A DNA stretch of 64,000 bases from JBEEJL01 sp043744215 (GTDB lineage: Bacteria; Pseudomonadota; Gammaproteobacteria; Burkholderiales; JBEEJL01). Shown piece after piece: positions 7,080 to 16,179 of this stretch. Numbering within the stretch: position 1 is the stretch's first letter; every line of letters starts with the position of its first letter. Both the position numbers and the translations under genes were made by a program. Under the pieces are notes generated by a model. It saw nothing but the letters and a program-made list of their open reading frames with translations. It searched no databases and was not told where the DNA came from. The stretch covers positions 1 through 64,000 of the forward strand of contig JAYTVC010000050.1 of assembly GCA_043744215.1 (NCBI GenBank). Direction: 5' to 3'.

Positions 7080-7985
7080 CTACATATCGCGTTGATGCGC
7101 GCGCAGGCCTATCAACGTGGGCAGTTCGAGGGTGCCTTCCGCGCCGCTTTCGTAAATGCGCGCGAGGCTTTCAACGGCGGTTTCGATGGCATTGAGCGCG
7201 GATGTTGCGCCACTCGGCATGCCCACATCCACATTCAGCAGCGCGATGAGTTCTGCCTTGTCGCTGGGCAGCAGGTCGGCACTATCCGGGATGCGATGCT
7301 TGACGACATGCAGATCAACCAACGGACGGAAGGGTTCAATCAAATCATCCGCAAGATTAAATGCGTTTTGTTCGCTCGAGTGAAACAGCCCCAATGAGGG
7401 CAATAAACCATGCGCGACCAACCCTCTCGCAATAGTGCCGCGAAGCACGGCGTAACCGTAATCGAGGGCCGAGTTGATCCAGCATTCTTTCCCTCGATGA
7501 AAATCCTTGCCGAATAGTTTGGCAAAATAAAAAGCCGCAGCTTGGCCCTCAACATGGCCGCTGTCGCCAGAGCGCACGCGAGCGGTGTAATCAGCGAGGC
7601 GGTCAGCGCCGTCGATTCCTGCTAATTTCAAACAGGCCGATTGATTGGCAATTTTTTTTCTGACTATGGCCGCCCAGGTTTGCTTCGCCACCGGGCGCGG
7701 CATGCCAAGTTGAAAACGCAACCAGCGTGTGGCGCGTGAGTGGCTGAGAAACGGCAAAAACACCCCGCTGGGGTGATGGGTATCACCCGTGGCAAAAAGG
7801 CTGATGCCATATTCGCCGCAGGCCGACAGCACGGGGTGCGTCAGCGAAATCTCGCGATGATTGAGCATGATGACCGCGATGTCCTCAAAGGGAACGAACG
7901 CGGTCTGCTCCTGCTCAATCGCAAGGGAATAATGTTCGCGCCGCAGCTTGGCTGGGCGCGAGATCATGACGCTACGCCAAGTCAC
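7080..7985 (-). CDS. cas1: CRISPR-associated integrase Cas1, type II
   Basis: This 301-residue Cas1 catalyses integration of new spacers with Cas2. The putative metal ligands are visible: E146 in GHVEGQAA, H202 in LFHSSEQNAFNLADD, and D214/E217 in the same helix (DLIEPFRP). The protein starts inside the last codons of cas9 (14-base overlap), showing translational coupling. Length and motifs are those of a complete type II-C Cas1, so the acquisition pair seems intact even though no Csn2 or Cas4 is present, as expected for subtype II-C. Confidence 0.96.
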   Translation of the reverse strand: MTWRSVMISRPAKLRREHYSLAIEQEQTAFVPFEDIAVIMLNHREISLTHPVLSACGEYGISLFATGDTHHPSGVFLPFLSHSRATRWLRFQLGMPRPVAKQTWAAIVRKKIANQSACLKLAGIDGADRLADYTARVRSGDSGHVEGQAAAFYFAKLFGKDFHRGKECWINSALDYGYAVLRGTIARGLVAHGLLPSLGLFHSSEQNAFNLADDLIEPFRPLVDLHVVKHRIPDSADLLPSDKAELIALLNVDVGMPSGATSALNAIETAVESLARIYESGAEGTLELPTLIGLRAHQRDM

Positions 7986-10900
7986 GACGTGTCTCAGGCG
8001 GTGCGGGATAGATGTTGCCTAATGTATCGACGTTAAATTTCTCGACCGAAAGCGCCGTTTTCACACCAATGCCTCGAATAAGCCCGTCTTTACCAATTTG
8101 CATATTGCGATCATGTGCCCAAAGGTTGATAGCCCCAGTTGAGCGGTCACATCCAGCGTAGTAACCCATGTGGGCTTCTTTTTTCAAATTTACTTTTACG
8201 AGATCATTTGGATATATTGAAAAGTAGAATTGAAAGCTCTGATCTATAAGTGTCCATTCATTTTCGTCCTTCAATGCAACAATGGCTTGATTCGGCAGTC
8301 CTGTTACCCCATGGTGCACATAGACTGGCACAAGAAAAAATTTACCTGTTTTGGCAAACACGTCTACACGTAACATCGAATCATTCTTCGCAATCCCCCC
8401 GCGCACAGAAATTCCCGACAATTTGTCGATCACCATGGTGACGGTACGAACGATGGGGCCGGTGGGGTTGCCTTCACCATCAGGCTTGCGCAGAGGGTTA
8501 TCAGGTGGAAACGCTTTGTCGCTTTTTCCACCATGAGCTTCAAGGCGCGTACGAATTGCCGCGTAAAGTTTTTCATTACGATGCGGATCGATCAATTGAT
8601 CAAGGTCTTTCAATGTCAGGCTTGAGAGCCGCACCTTTTGTGTCACGCCGCCTTGCTCCGCCAAACGCGCTGGCTGCCCATAAACCGTATCTTTATGCGC
8701 CGCGCCACCATTACGCCGCTGCGGCGCTCGCGATACGAACAGCGGGCGCAATGCCGTTATGGCCTCTGGCGAATAGGTGGCGAATTCCGCAACTGTCGTG
8801 CGCAGTATCGCCAGGTCATCAATTTTTAACCGCGCTTTGAGTTCGTCGCGGAAGTGCGGCCATGGGTCGGGAAAGTGCTCGCGTAACTGTTGAAACATGC
8901 TCGGATTTACAATCTCGCCGGTTTCCATATCAACAAAGCCGTCATACACATTTTTTAATTCTTTTCTGCGAGCGTAGTCCGACATGCGTTTGACCATACC
9001 GTGGCTGCAAGCTGCTACCACCGCGGCATCAAGCGCGTGGTGACGGTCGCTATCGCCGCGCATTTTTACCAAACCCCATCTTGCGCGTAACATTGAAGTC
9101 AGTTGTCCGCTCACCACCACGCATCGCTTTGATTCGCTTTCATCAGCCAGTTTCAAAAATTGTTCGACATAATTCTTGAAAAAGCGACAGATGTAGCGCG
9201 TGTCGTTCAGATTGCGTTCCCTGAATTCTTCCGCTTCTTTGTTGCCAAAGTCTTTGCGCAACAGCCGGCTGCGTTTTGCCATACGGTAGGCTTTGGTTGA
9301 TTCAACAAAGCCGACATATTGCCGCCAGCGCGGACCATTCTCGGCACCATCAAGGCGAAGTAAATATTCGTATGGCGTTTGATTGCCTTTGTTGCGGTTT
9401 TCCTTGGCCAGTACCAGCACTTTATTATTTTTGCTGTCATCAAAGCTGCGTGAGTAGGGCAGGGCGTGATCGATTTCAACATACCCCAATTCAAGCAAGC
9501 GATTGATATCTATGGGTTCAACCGAGTATGCGCACTTACCTTGCTGTTCGCGATAGAGCCGCCATTTTTCAAAGTCTCTGCCTTTCGCCTCGCCGGAAAT
9601 ATGGAATTGGCTGACGAATTCGGTTTTGTCCTTGTCGTTGCGGTCACGGAATTCTTTTTGTTCTTTTTCGATCGTTCTCCGTTCATCCAAGGGACGTGAT
9701 AAGTCGCGCGCCATTTCGATATGCACGGCGTGAGGTGAGCCGTATTCACGAACAATGGCATTGACCACTTTGCGCGCCTGATTGAGCGCGCGCAACACGA
9801 CTGGGTTACGTGGAATGTCCATATCTTTGTTGAACACCATACGACCATCTTTGTCGCGCCCATCGTAGAGCGGCGGTAAATATTTGTGCTCACCTTCGCC
9901 CACCTTGTGCAGTTGGCTGTGGTGGTAACCGGCTTTTTCGCAGGCTTCGTCGTAGCGAAATCCCGCTTCCATGTGCGGCACGATTTTGCGCAGCGCCTTG
10001 AGCGACAGCGCGTGGAATTTATCAAAGCGAATGTCGAGTAAGGTGTCGATCAATTTTTCTGCGCTGGGCAAATTTAGTTTTTGCAGTTCAGCGGAGACTT
10101 CATCATCTTCCTTGAACACGCTTAACACCCACGCGATCTGGTCGAGCAGTTCAGGCTTGCCTTCCAGTGCGGCGACGGACATTTGCTGCCATTCCGTTTC
10201 AAGGTCTTTCTTTTTGAGGGTTAGACGCAATTCGTGCCAAGCGGGTAATTTCACCAGACTATCTGCTTCTGGTTCTTTGACCTTCTCTTCCGCTTTTTGC
10301 CTTGCGCTGGGGTAATTGAGCCCAGCAAAGCGGAATGCATCGGTCAGGCTAGCCTTAACCAATGCGGTTCGCAGGTGCTTATAGGTAAATTTTTCGCCTG
10401 ATTCGTAAGGCAATGGCAAGGCAATTTGCCGTTCGGCTTCGGTTAACGGGCGAGTATTGCCGTCCACCACAATACGCAGATTATTCAGGCGCGTCAGCCA
10501 GACGTGGCGTTCTGCAGTGAAGCTCGCTTTGGGTGCGCGATATTCCGCTTTTTCAAACGTGCATCGTCCCAGCATTTTCAAAAGGTCTTTGCCAGCCAGC
10601 GCAGGTTTTTGCGCCCAGAAAATGCCGCTCTTGCGATCACCTGTTCCCAGGATTTCTGCTTCCAGTATTTCGTTTGCATGGGGGTTTTTGAATAGGCGTT
10701 GTTTGCTGAATAATTCGGACAATTCCGCTGCGAGAAGTTTGCGGGACAAGGCCTTGCCGTAATCACCGTGCTTGTTGCGTTGCGCATCGGGGAATTCCGC
10801 CAGTACCATTTCGGCCGCAGTGCGGTAGTCTTTTTCTTGCATGAGCTTTGCTGTGCCTGCTAATCCTTGTTTGACTTTGCCCCCTTCACTTTTACTGTCG

Positions 10901-11328
10901 CCTTCGGCTTGTCTTTCTTCGGCGCGGCTGACCCAGTGAAAACCACGGTGTTTACAAATGTGATAAATAACGCGAGCCCATTCCTCGGGTTGCAGCGGAC
11001 GTGTAAGCGCGTCGACACGCAGCTTCCACAGTGATAGATGAAACGGCTTTTGTGCGGTAAAGAGATGAACGTCGTTTATGACACCATGTCGTTTGAGCAA
11101 GCGCGCCAGTTTGGTGAGGCGCCAGGCGCGGCGGCGCAGGCGGCGCCGCATGAGGCGGGCAGTACGTCGCACGAGGTTGAGCGAGTCACCTTCCTTGGCG
11201 GTTTCCGCTTTGTCGAAAGCGCGTACGCCAAGTGCGATGATTCGTTCCGGAGCCAACACTGCCCAACCCACTGAAGCGATGCCGATGTCGAGGCCAATAG
11301 TCAGCGGTACATTTTTGTTGACAGTCAT
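7972..11328 (-). CDS. cas9: CRISPR RNA-guided nuclease Cas9, type II-C
   Basis: This 1118-residue Cas9 closely resembles Neisseria meningitidis Cas9 (1082 aa). In order: RuvC-I IGLDIGIASVGWAV with D14; Arg-rich bridge helix at about 54-80; REC lobe; RuvC-II HIEMARD with E538; HNH YVEIDHALPYSRSFDDSKNN with D620-H621; RuvC-III DRHHALDAAVVAAC with H764 and D767; C-terminal PAM-interacting domain at about 870-1118. All catalytic residues are present, so both strands should be cut. At the position of the Nme1 PAM-reading His (segment CDRSTG) this protein has D1061, and the Nme1 Asn two residues past the conserved Thr is Ala, so PAM preference should differ from Nme1. The start ATG overlaps the divergent tracrRNA promoter; the RBS AGGGAG precedes it. 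Confidence 0.98.
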   Translation of the reverse strand: MTVNKNVPLTIGLDIGIASVGWAVLAPERIIALGVRAFDKAETAKEGDSLNLVRRTARLMRRRLRRRAWRLTKLARLLKRHGVINDVHLFTAQKPFHLSLWKLRVDALTRPLQPEEWARVIYHICKHRGFHWVSRAEERQAEGDSKSEGGKVKQGLAGTAKLMQEKDYRTAAEMVLAEFPDAQRNKHGDYGKALSRKLLAAELSELFSKQRLFKNPHANEILEAEILGTGDRKSGIFWAQKPALAGKDLLKMLGRCTFEKAEYRAPKASFTAERHVWLTRLNNLRIVVDGNTRPLTEAERQIALPLPYESGEKFTYKHLRTALVKASLTDAFRFAGLNYPSARQKAEEKVKEPEADSLVKLPAWHELRLTLKKKDLETEWQQMSVAALEGKPELLDQIAWVLSVFKEDDEVSAELQKLNLPSAEKLIDTLLDIRFDKFHALSLKALRKIVPHMEAGFRYDEACEKAGYHHSQLHKVGEGEHKYLPPLYDGRDKDGRMVFNKDMDIPRNPVVLRALNQARKVVNAIVREYGSPHAVHIEMARDLSRPLDERRTIEKEQKEFRDRNDKDKTEFVSQFHISGEAKGRDFEKWRLYREQQGKCAYSVEPIDINRLLELGYVEIDHALPYSRSFDDSKNNKVLVLAKENRNKGNQTPYEYLLRLDGAENGPRWRQYVGFVESTKAYRMAKRSRLLRKDFGNKEAEEFRERNLNDTRYICRFFKNYVEQFLKLADESESKRCVVVSGQLTSMLRARWGLVKMRGDSDRHHALDAAVVAACSHGMVKRMSDYARRKELKNVYDGFVDMETGEIVNPSMFQQLREHFPDPWPHFRDELKARLKIDDLAILRTTVAEFATYSPEAITALRPLFVSRAPQRRNGGAAHKDTVYGQPARLAEQGGVTQKVRLSSLTLKDLDQLIDPHRNEKLYAAIRTRLEAHGGKSDKAFPPDNPLRKPDGEGNPTGPIVRTVTMVIDKLSGISVRGGIAKNDSMLRVDVFAKTGKFFLVPVYVHHGVTGLPNQAIVALKDENEWTLIDQSFQFYFSIYPNDLVKVNLKKEAHMGYYAGCDRSTGAINLWAHDRNMQIGKDGLIRGIGVKTALSVEKFNVDTLGNIYPAPPETRRDLA

Positions 11329-11346
11329 ATTATTCTCCCTGATACT
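11318..11346 (+). promoter_or_regulatory. Predicted tracrRNA promoter overlapping cas9 start
   Basis: TTGACA at 11318-11323, a 17-base spacer and GATACT at 11341-11346 place a transcription start near 11353, exactly where the anti-repeat begins. The -35 box is the complement of cas9 codons 2-4, and the -10 overlaps the cas9 leader just beyond its RBS. Confidence 0.75.
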
Positions 11347-11353
11347 TCGTTTT

Positions 11354-11443
11354 GTTGTGGCAGTCCGGGGTGAGAGCCGTTGTTACAATAAAGAATCGAA
11401 AGATTCTGTATCCAAACCCAGTGGAGAAATCCACTGGGTTTTT
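11354..11443 (+). ncRNA. tracrRNA
   Basis: The anti-repeat CAGTCCGGGGTGAGAG (11361-11376) is perfectly complementary to the middle of the CRISPR repeat, with flanking partial pairing from 11354. It is followed by CCGTTGTTACAATAA, which matches the conserved nexus of N. meningitidis tracrRNA, then a small hairpin AGAATC-GAAA-GATTCT (11392-11407), then a terminator stem AACCCAGTGG/CCACTGGGTT with a T run (11415-11443). It is transcribed away from cas9, from a predicted promoter overlapping the cas9 start. It should pair with crRNA repeats for Cas9 loading. Confidence 0.93.
11415..11443 (+). terminator. tracrRNA terminator hairpin
   Basis: A 10-bp perfect stem (11415-11424 with 11431-11440) is followed by Ts. 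It doubles as the 3' structural hairpin of the tracrRNA. Confidence 0.85.
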
Positions 11444-11574
11444 CATTTTGGGCGGGCAAAGCAATTCAGGCAAGCAAAGTATCTGCTTATTTTTATTGTA
11501 TTTTATTTTGTGTGATTGTGCGAGATGAGTGAAGGATAGGCGGACTTTCGTTGTCACACCATTACGGCAGAAAT

Positions 11575-11602
11575 AAAAAAGCCCGCATCAGCGGGCTTTT
11601 TT
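11575..11602. terminator. Bidirectional terminator between tracrRNA and desaturase
   Basis: AAAAAAGCCCGC, loop ATCA, GCGGGCTTTTTT: an A/T-flanked stem that can work on both strands. It mainly serves the minus-strand desaturase gene. Confidence 0.85.
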
Positions 11603-11620
11603 TGTGATGCGGTTTTGAAT

Positions 11621-12796
11621 TTACGCGTAAGCGCGCAAGCGTTTTGAGAACTGCCCCAACGCTTCGATGCCGCTGGCTTCGGCGCGGTGGCACCAGTCTT
11701 CCAGTTGTTTCACCAGTTGTTCTTTGTTGAGGTTAGAGCGGCCCCAGAGGGCGGTGAGTTCCTGGCGCATGTTGTAGATGGTGTCGAGCACTTTGCTGGA
11801 TTTTAATACTTCGCTTAGTGCAGCGCGGTCTTTTTCTTTCAGGTTGACGGCGTCGCTGTGCATGGAGCGTTGCAGTTTCTTTGCGGCGCGCTCGTCTTGC
11901 ACGGCGGCGCTGGGGTGCATCAGGCGCTGGATTTCATCGGCGCAGGTTTGCTTAAGTGTGTGCGCATATTTCGCCAGCACGTCGTAACGGTGGGTGATGA
12001 CGGCTTGCAAGGTGTCGGCGTCGCAGGCGGTTTTGCTGTCGTCGAAGCGGATTTTTTTCGCTTCGTTTTTCACTTTGGCGAGGCTGAGCATTTCGAGGCC
12101 GCGGATGTACATCCAGCCGATGTCGAATTCATACCAGCGGTTGGAAAATTTTGCCGAGGTGCCGTAAGCATGGTGGTTGTTGTGCAATTCTTCGCCGCCG
12201 ATGAGGATGCCCCATGGCACGACGTTGCGCGATGCGTCGGCTGCTTCGAAGTTGCGATAGCCCCAGTAGTGGCCAATGCCGTTGATCACGCCAGTGGCCA
12301 TGACGGGAATCCACGCCATTTGTATCGCCCAGATTGTCGCGCCGATGGGGCCGAACAATGCGAGGTCGATGATGGCCATGATTACCACGCCCCACACGCT
12401 GCGTTTGGTGTAGATGTGGCGTTCCAGCCAGTCGTCCGGTGTGCCGTGGCCGTATTTTTCCATCGTCTCGGGAATTTTGGATTCGACGCGATAGAGTTCG
12501 GCGCCTTCGAGCAATAATTTTTTGATGCCCCAGATTTGCGGGCTGTGGGGGTCGTCTACCGTTTCCACTTTCGCGTGATGCTTGCGGTGGATGGCGGCAA
12601 ATTCTTTGGTGACCATGCCGGTAGTGAGCCACAACCAAAAGCGGAAAAAGTGGCTGGGGATGGCGTGCAATTCGAGAGCGCGATGTGACTGGCAGCGGTG
12701 CAAAAATACGGTGACGGAAACAATGGTGATGTGCGTGAGCACGAGGGTGACTAAAACATAACCCCACCATGGCATATCAATCAGGCCTAATTGCAT
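11621..12796 (-). CDS. Acyl-CoA/phospholipid delta-9 fatty acid desaturase
   Basis: This 391-residue membrane di-iron desaturase introduces a cis double bond into saturated acyl chains. The three histidine boxes are seen: HRCQSHRA, HRKHH and ELHNNHHA. Hydrophobic stretches lie near residues 8-30, 48-62 and 133-180. The C-terminal 130 residues beyond the catalytic core are polar, Lys- and Glu-rich and helical, longer than in minimal desaturases. It ends the minus-strand core block and is separated from the CRISPR locus by the terminator at 11575. Membrane fluidity control is the inferred role. Confidence 0.92.
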   Translation of the reverse strand: MQLGLIDMPWWGYVLVTLVLTHITIVSVTVFLHRCQSHRALELHAIPSHFFRFWLWLTTGMVTKEFAAIHRKHHAKVETVDDPHSPQIWGIKKLLLEGAELYRVESKIPETMEKYGHGTPDDWLERHIYTKRSVWGVVIMAIIDLALFGPIGATIWAIQMAWIPVMATGVINGIGHYWGYRNFEAADASRNVVPWGILIGGEELHNNHHAYGTSAKFSNRWYEFDIGWMYIRGLEMLSLAKVKNEAKKIRFDDSKTACDADTLQAVITHRYDVLAKYAHTLKQTCADEIQRLMHPSAAVQDERAAKKLQRSMHSDAVNLKEKDRAALSEVLKSSKVLDTIYNMRQELTALWGRSNLNKEQLVKQLEDWCHRAEASGIEALGQFSKRLRAYA

Positions 12797-12904
12797 GTAA
12801 TTCCTCCAGAGAAAACGGGTTGTTTAAAACTGCATAACGCTGATTTTACTTGAAGCCGGGTGTCGCGCAAGGAAATAATTGTGTCGATAAAATTGAACTA
12901 GGTC

Positions 12905-14191
12905 TTAATTGGGCGTGCGCTGCGGATGTTCTGTAACTTGTTGTTTTATAACAATTTCTTTCTGTGGATACGGCGTCACGATATCAAGCGTTTGAAATTT
13001 GTGCCAGATGTCGAGATAAATCGACGACTTTACCGGCTGCAAACCGTTTTGCGGATCAGCCACCCAGAAGGCCAATTCCAGTTCGATACCGTTGTCGCCA
13101 AAATTTTTGATAAAGGTTTCTGCTGGCGGATCTTTCAACACGCGCGGATGTTTTTCTGCGCAGGCTGTCGTGGCTTGCAGCACCTCATCGAGATTGCAAG
13201 CGTAGCTCACACTCAAAGGCAAACGCACTAAAACTTTTGGATCGGTATACGAATGATTGATGACCGTGTTGGTTACAAATGTTTCGTTGGGAATAATCGC
13301 TTCGGTGCCGTCGCTGGTTTTTACTACGGTGTAACGCGTATGCAATTGCGTGACCACGCCGACGCGGTTTTCAAGGGTGATGAGATCGCCGATGCGCACT
13401 GAGCGATCGAGCAAAATGATAAAGCCACTGATGTAATTGCTGGCGATTTTTTGCAAGCCGATTCCGAGGCCGACACCGAGCGCGCCGCTGAACACCGACA
13501 ACAAAGTGAGGTCGATGCCGACCAGCGGCAACACGATGAGCACGGCAATGACCAGCAATACAGCGCGCGCAATTTTGGTGAACACTACGCGCAGGCTGAG
13601 GTCGAGGCCTTCGGAACGCATCAGCCGGTTTTCTGACAGGCGTGCGAGCCACAAGGCAATCAGTAAAGTGATGACGACGGATACCACCGCGAGCAAAATT
13701 TGCAGCACGGAAATTTCCTGCTTGCCGACTTTGAACGAGAGCTCGCGCAAAAATTCTGTTAGCGGTTCGGCAAGGCCCGTGACATACAGCGCTACGCCGA
13801 TCCACATCGTGTAGGCGATGACGCGCTCCCATGCTTTTAATAATGCGCTGGGCGGAAACACATGACGCAGCACGTAAATAAAAAAACGTATCAGCGCAAA
13901 TGACAGCAGCAGCGCGAGCGCGATTTTCATCGTCTGCACCGAGCCTGATTTCGTCATGACATTTTTGCTGATCCACACCAGAGTCAGCGCGAGCAGCGGA
14001 AACAACAGGCGATTTGCGCTGCCCGCGCCGAATTTCCATGTCGGCACAGGCGCTGACAAGCGCGGACGGATGGCGCGCGCCAGCAACCACGCCACCGCGA
14101 GGCAGGCGGCGATAACGCCGAGCTGCATTTGCACGCGGGCAGTTTTCAGAGAAGTGAAAACGATATCAAAAAATTCGGTAAATTCGTTCAC
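12905..14191 (-). CDS. Small-conductance mechanosensitive channel (MscS family)
   Basis: This 428-residue inner-membrane protein has several N-terminal hydrophobic helices and the MscS core: a pore-lining helix with GALGVGLGIGLQKIASNYISG, then the beta domain FIILLDRSVRIGDLI and TSDGTEAIIPNETFVTN. MscS channels open under membrane tension to release solutes during osmotic downshock. It is larger than E. coli MscS (286 aa), with extra N-terminal helices as in MscK/YbdG-like members. It starts 16 bp after the stop of the preceding phospholipase-D-like gene on the same strand, suggesting co-transcription. Confidence 0.93.
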   Translation of the reverse strand: MNEFTEFFDIVFTSLKTARVQMQLGVIAACLAVAWLLARAIRPRLSAPVPTWKFGAGSANRLLFPLLALTLVWISKNVMTKSGSVQTMKIALALLLSFALIRFFIYVLRHVFPPSALLKAWERVIAYTMWIGVALYVTGLAEPLTEFLRELSFKVGKQEISVLQILLAVVSVVITLLIALWLARLSENRLMRSEGLDLSLRVVFTKIARAVLLVIAVLIVLPLVGIDLTLLSVFSGALGVGLGIGLQKIASNYISGFIILLDRSVRIGDLITLENRVGVVTQLHTRYTVVKTSDGTEAIIPNETFVTNTVINHSYTDPKVLVRLPLSVSYACNLDEVLQATTACAEKHPRVLKDPPAETFIKNFGDNGIELELAFWVADPQNGLQPVKSSIYLDIWHKFQTLDIVTPYPQKEIVIKQQVTEHPQRTPN

Positions 14192-14207
14192 GGTTGTGTG
14201 CCCGCTC

Positions 14208-14789
14208 TCAAGGCAATAACGTGGAGTGGCTCAAATGTTTTTGCCAGTTGGCAAGATAACTTGCGGCCAGCGCGCCGTTGCCGCTGATAAGCAATACATT
14301 TTCCGCGTTATTGTTTTCTGCCGCCTGGGTAAAATTATAGCTGCCGGTAATCACCACGGGCTTGCTGTCTTTAGCATCAATGATCATGACTTTATTGTGG
14401 GCAATGGCGTGGTCGCCATCGATATAAATTTTTGCGCCCGCCGCTTTTATGCCGTCGAGTTTGAGTTTGGTGAAGCCGTTGAGGTTGGCGTATTCGCCGT
14501 CGTCTTCGATCAATTGCACCGCTACGCCGCGCTGCGCTGCTGCGGCCAGCGCCTTGGCGATGGCCGTGTTGGTGAATCCGTAGGCTTGTATCTTGATGTC
14601 TTTTTTTGCCTCGCCGATTGCGCTGACAATGCGCTTGGCGATCTTGTCGCCGGGTGTGAATAGCGATTCGATGGTGCCGCTTTCGGTCGCTGCATCGGCC
14701 AAGGGCGCGCGGGCGGCCGCTTCATGGGCGCAAGCGCCGAGTAAAAACGGTATGCCCAATACGAGGAAACGCAGCGTTGAACGCATCAT
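14208..14789 (-). CDS. Phospholipase D-like (Nuc family) lipoprotein
   Basis: This 193-residue protein has a signal peptide ending in a lipobox (LGAC), so it is probably a lipoprotein. It carries one HKD motif, HNKVMIIDAKD, followed by ITGSYNFTQAAENNNAEN, the arrangement of the single-HKD Nuc-type endonucleases that work as dimers. The family cleaves phosphodiester bonds in DNA or phospholipids; which applies here cannot be told. The preceding rsmB-type gene ends 25 bp upstream, and a copy of the dispersed AT-rich repeat fills that gap. Confidence 0.85.
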   Translation of the reverse strand: MMRSTLRFLVLGIPFLLGACAHEAAARAPLADAATESGTIESLFTPGDKIAKRIVSAIGEAKKDIKIQAYGFTNTAIAKALAAAAQRGVAVQLIEDDGEYANLNGFTKLKLDGIKAAGAKIYIDGDHAIAHNKVMIIDAKDSKPVVITGSYNFTQAAENNNAENVLLISGNGALAASYLANWQKHLSHSTLLP

Positions 14790-14790
14790 A

Positions 14791-14817
14791 AATTATTGTT
14801 AATAATCAAATAGTTAC
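14791..14817 (-). repeat. AT-rich dispersed repeat, copy 2
   Basis: AATAATCAAATAGTTAC at the right end matches the consensus; about 4 of 27 positions differ. It fills the gap between the RsmB-type gene and the PLD gene and supplies the TAA stop of the former. Confidence 0.75.
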
Positions 14818-16076
14818 AAAGATGCACGGCGTTCCAGCACGGCGGCAAAAAAACCGTCGGTGGCATGCATGTGTGGAAATAATTTCAACGTCACGCCGGT
14901 ATCGAGCGCGATTTTTTGTCGCGCCAAAATTTCCGCTACGTTCATTTGTTTGAAGTCGTGGTTCGCTGCCAGAAAATTTGCCACAATCATTTCGTTTTCT
15001 TCGGCCAATAAACTGCACGTTGCATAAACCAAACGGCCGCCGGGTTTTACCAGACGCGCTGCGGCGACAAGTATGGCGAATTGTTTTTGCGTCAATTCAT
15101 CAATCGCATCAGGAGACTGGCGCCATTTCAAATCCGGATTACGGCGCAGCGTGCCAAGGCCGCTGCACGGCGCATCAACCAGCACGCGATCCATTTTCCC
15201 TGCAAGCCGCTTGATGCGCAAATCGTTTTCGTTGTCGATGCGCGCGGGGTGCACATTGCTGAGGCCAGAACGTTTGAGGCGTGGCTTCAGATTGGTCAAA
15301 CGTTTTTCCGATACATCAAACGCGTACAGCCGGCCCTGGCTTTGCATCATCGCGCCCAGTGCGAGGGTTTTGCCGCCGGCCCCGGCGCAAAAATCCGCCA
15401 CCATGTCATTGCGTTTGGGTTCCATAATTATGGCCAGCAGCTGGCTGCCTTCATCCTGGATTTCGATCTTGCCATCGAGAAATAATGCATGCTTGTTCAG
15501 CGCCGGTTTGCCTTTGACGCGAATGCCAACGGGCGAGTAGGGCGTTGGCGTTGCCTCGATGCCGCTTTGTTTCAACGCCAACAACACATCGTGGCGATTG
15601 GTGCGCAAAGTATTGACGCGCAGATCCAACGGCGCGGGGTTTTGCAAACTGCGTGCGATGGCGAGCAAGTCGTCATCGCTCATTTGCGCACGCAGGGATG
15701 CCACCATCCAGTCGGGCATGTCGGCTTGCACGGCCAACGGCAAATTATCGGTGGGTTGGCTTTTCAATTCGATGATAAATTTTTCTTCTTCGTCGCGCAG
15801 TAGCGGTGCCAGTTCTTTCATGCCGATGCCTTGGAGTTTTACCAACGCGCCGAGGGCCATTTGGCGTGGCGTGGCATGGGGCATCAGGTGTTCAAGCAGG
15901 CGACGGCGGCGCAATACGGCGTAAGTGGTTTCGGCGATGAAGGCGCGGTCACCCTGGCCCAACTCAGGTTGGTCGCGGAAAAAAAATTTCAGCGATACAT
16001 CCGCCGGCGCGCGCAGCGGCAGGATAATGTGAAGGGCATGAGATAAATGGCTGAGTTGCGTGGAGGTGATAGGCAT
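14814..16076 (-). CDS. rsmB: RsmB-type 16S rRNA (cytosine-C5) methyltransferase
   Basis: This 420-residue SAM-dependent enzyme of the RsmB/NOL1/NOP2 family has an N-terminal NusB-like RNA-binding region and a C-terminal Rossmann methyltransferase domain. Motifs seen: VADFCAGAGGKTLALGA (SAM binding), VDAPCSGLGTLRRNPDLKW with the motif IV Cys, and LVYATCSLLAEENE with the catalytic TCS Cys. Length agrees with E. coli RsmB (429 aa). The family also contains RsmF-like enzymes, so the target cytosine is inferred. It lies in the purM-purN-DUF3108 minus-strand block. Confidence 0.85.
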   Translation of the reverse strand: MPITSTQLSHLSHALHIILPLRAPADVSLKFFFRDQPELGQGDRAFIAETTYAVLRRRRLLEHLMPHATPRQMALGALVKLQGIGMKELAPLLRDEEEKFIIELKSQPTDNLPLAVQADMPDWMVASLRAQMSDDDLLAIARSLQNPAPLDLRVNTLRTNRHDVLLALKQSGIEATPTPYSPVGIRVKGKPALNKHALFLDGKIEIQDEGSQLLAIIMEPKRNDMVADFCAGAGGKTLALGAMMQSQGRLYAFDVSEKRLTNLKPRLKRSGLSNVHPARIDNENDLRIKRLAGKMDRVLVDAPCSGLGTLRRNPDLKWRQSPDAIDELTQKQFAILVAAARLVKPGGRLVYATCSLLAEENEMIVANFLAANHDFKQMNVAEILARQKIALDTGVTLKLFPHMHATDGFFAAVLERRASL

Positions 16077-16094
16077 GCGGTCAATCTATAAGGG

Positions 16095-16167
16095 GTGAGG
16101 GCGGCTAAAAGTGTGCAGCCCTCACTTTACCGCATCTTGCCCTCAGGCCGTGGTTTGATTGAGGGCA
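16095..16167 (-). terminator. Two hairpins between DUF3108 gene and rsmB
   Basis: GTGAGGGC/GCCCTCAC (16095-16125) and TGCCCTCA/TGAGGGCA (16138-16167) are two adjacent perfect 8-bp inverted repeats sharing the same stem word. They may attenuate transcription between the genes. No clear T run is present. Confidence 0.4.
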
Positions 16168-16179
16168 GCCATGGTTTTG

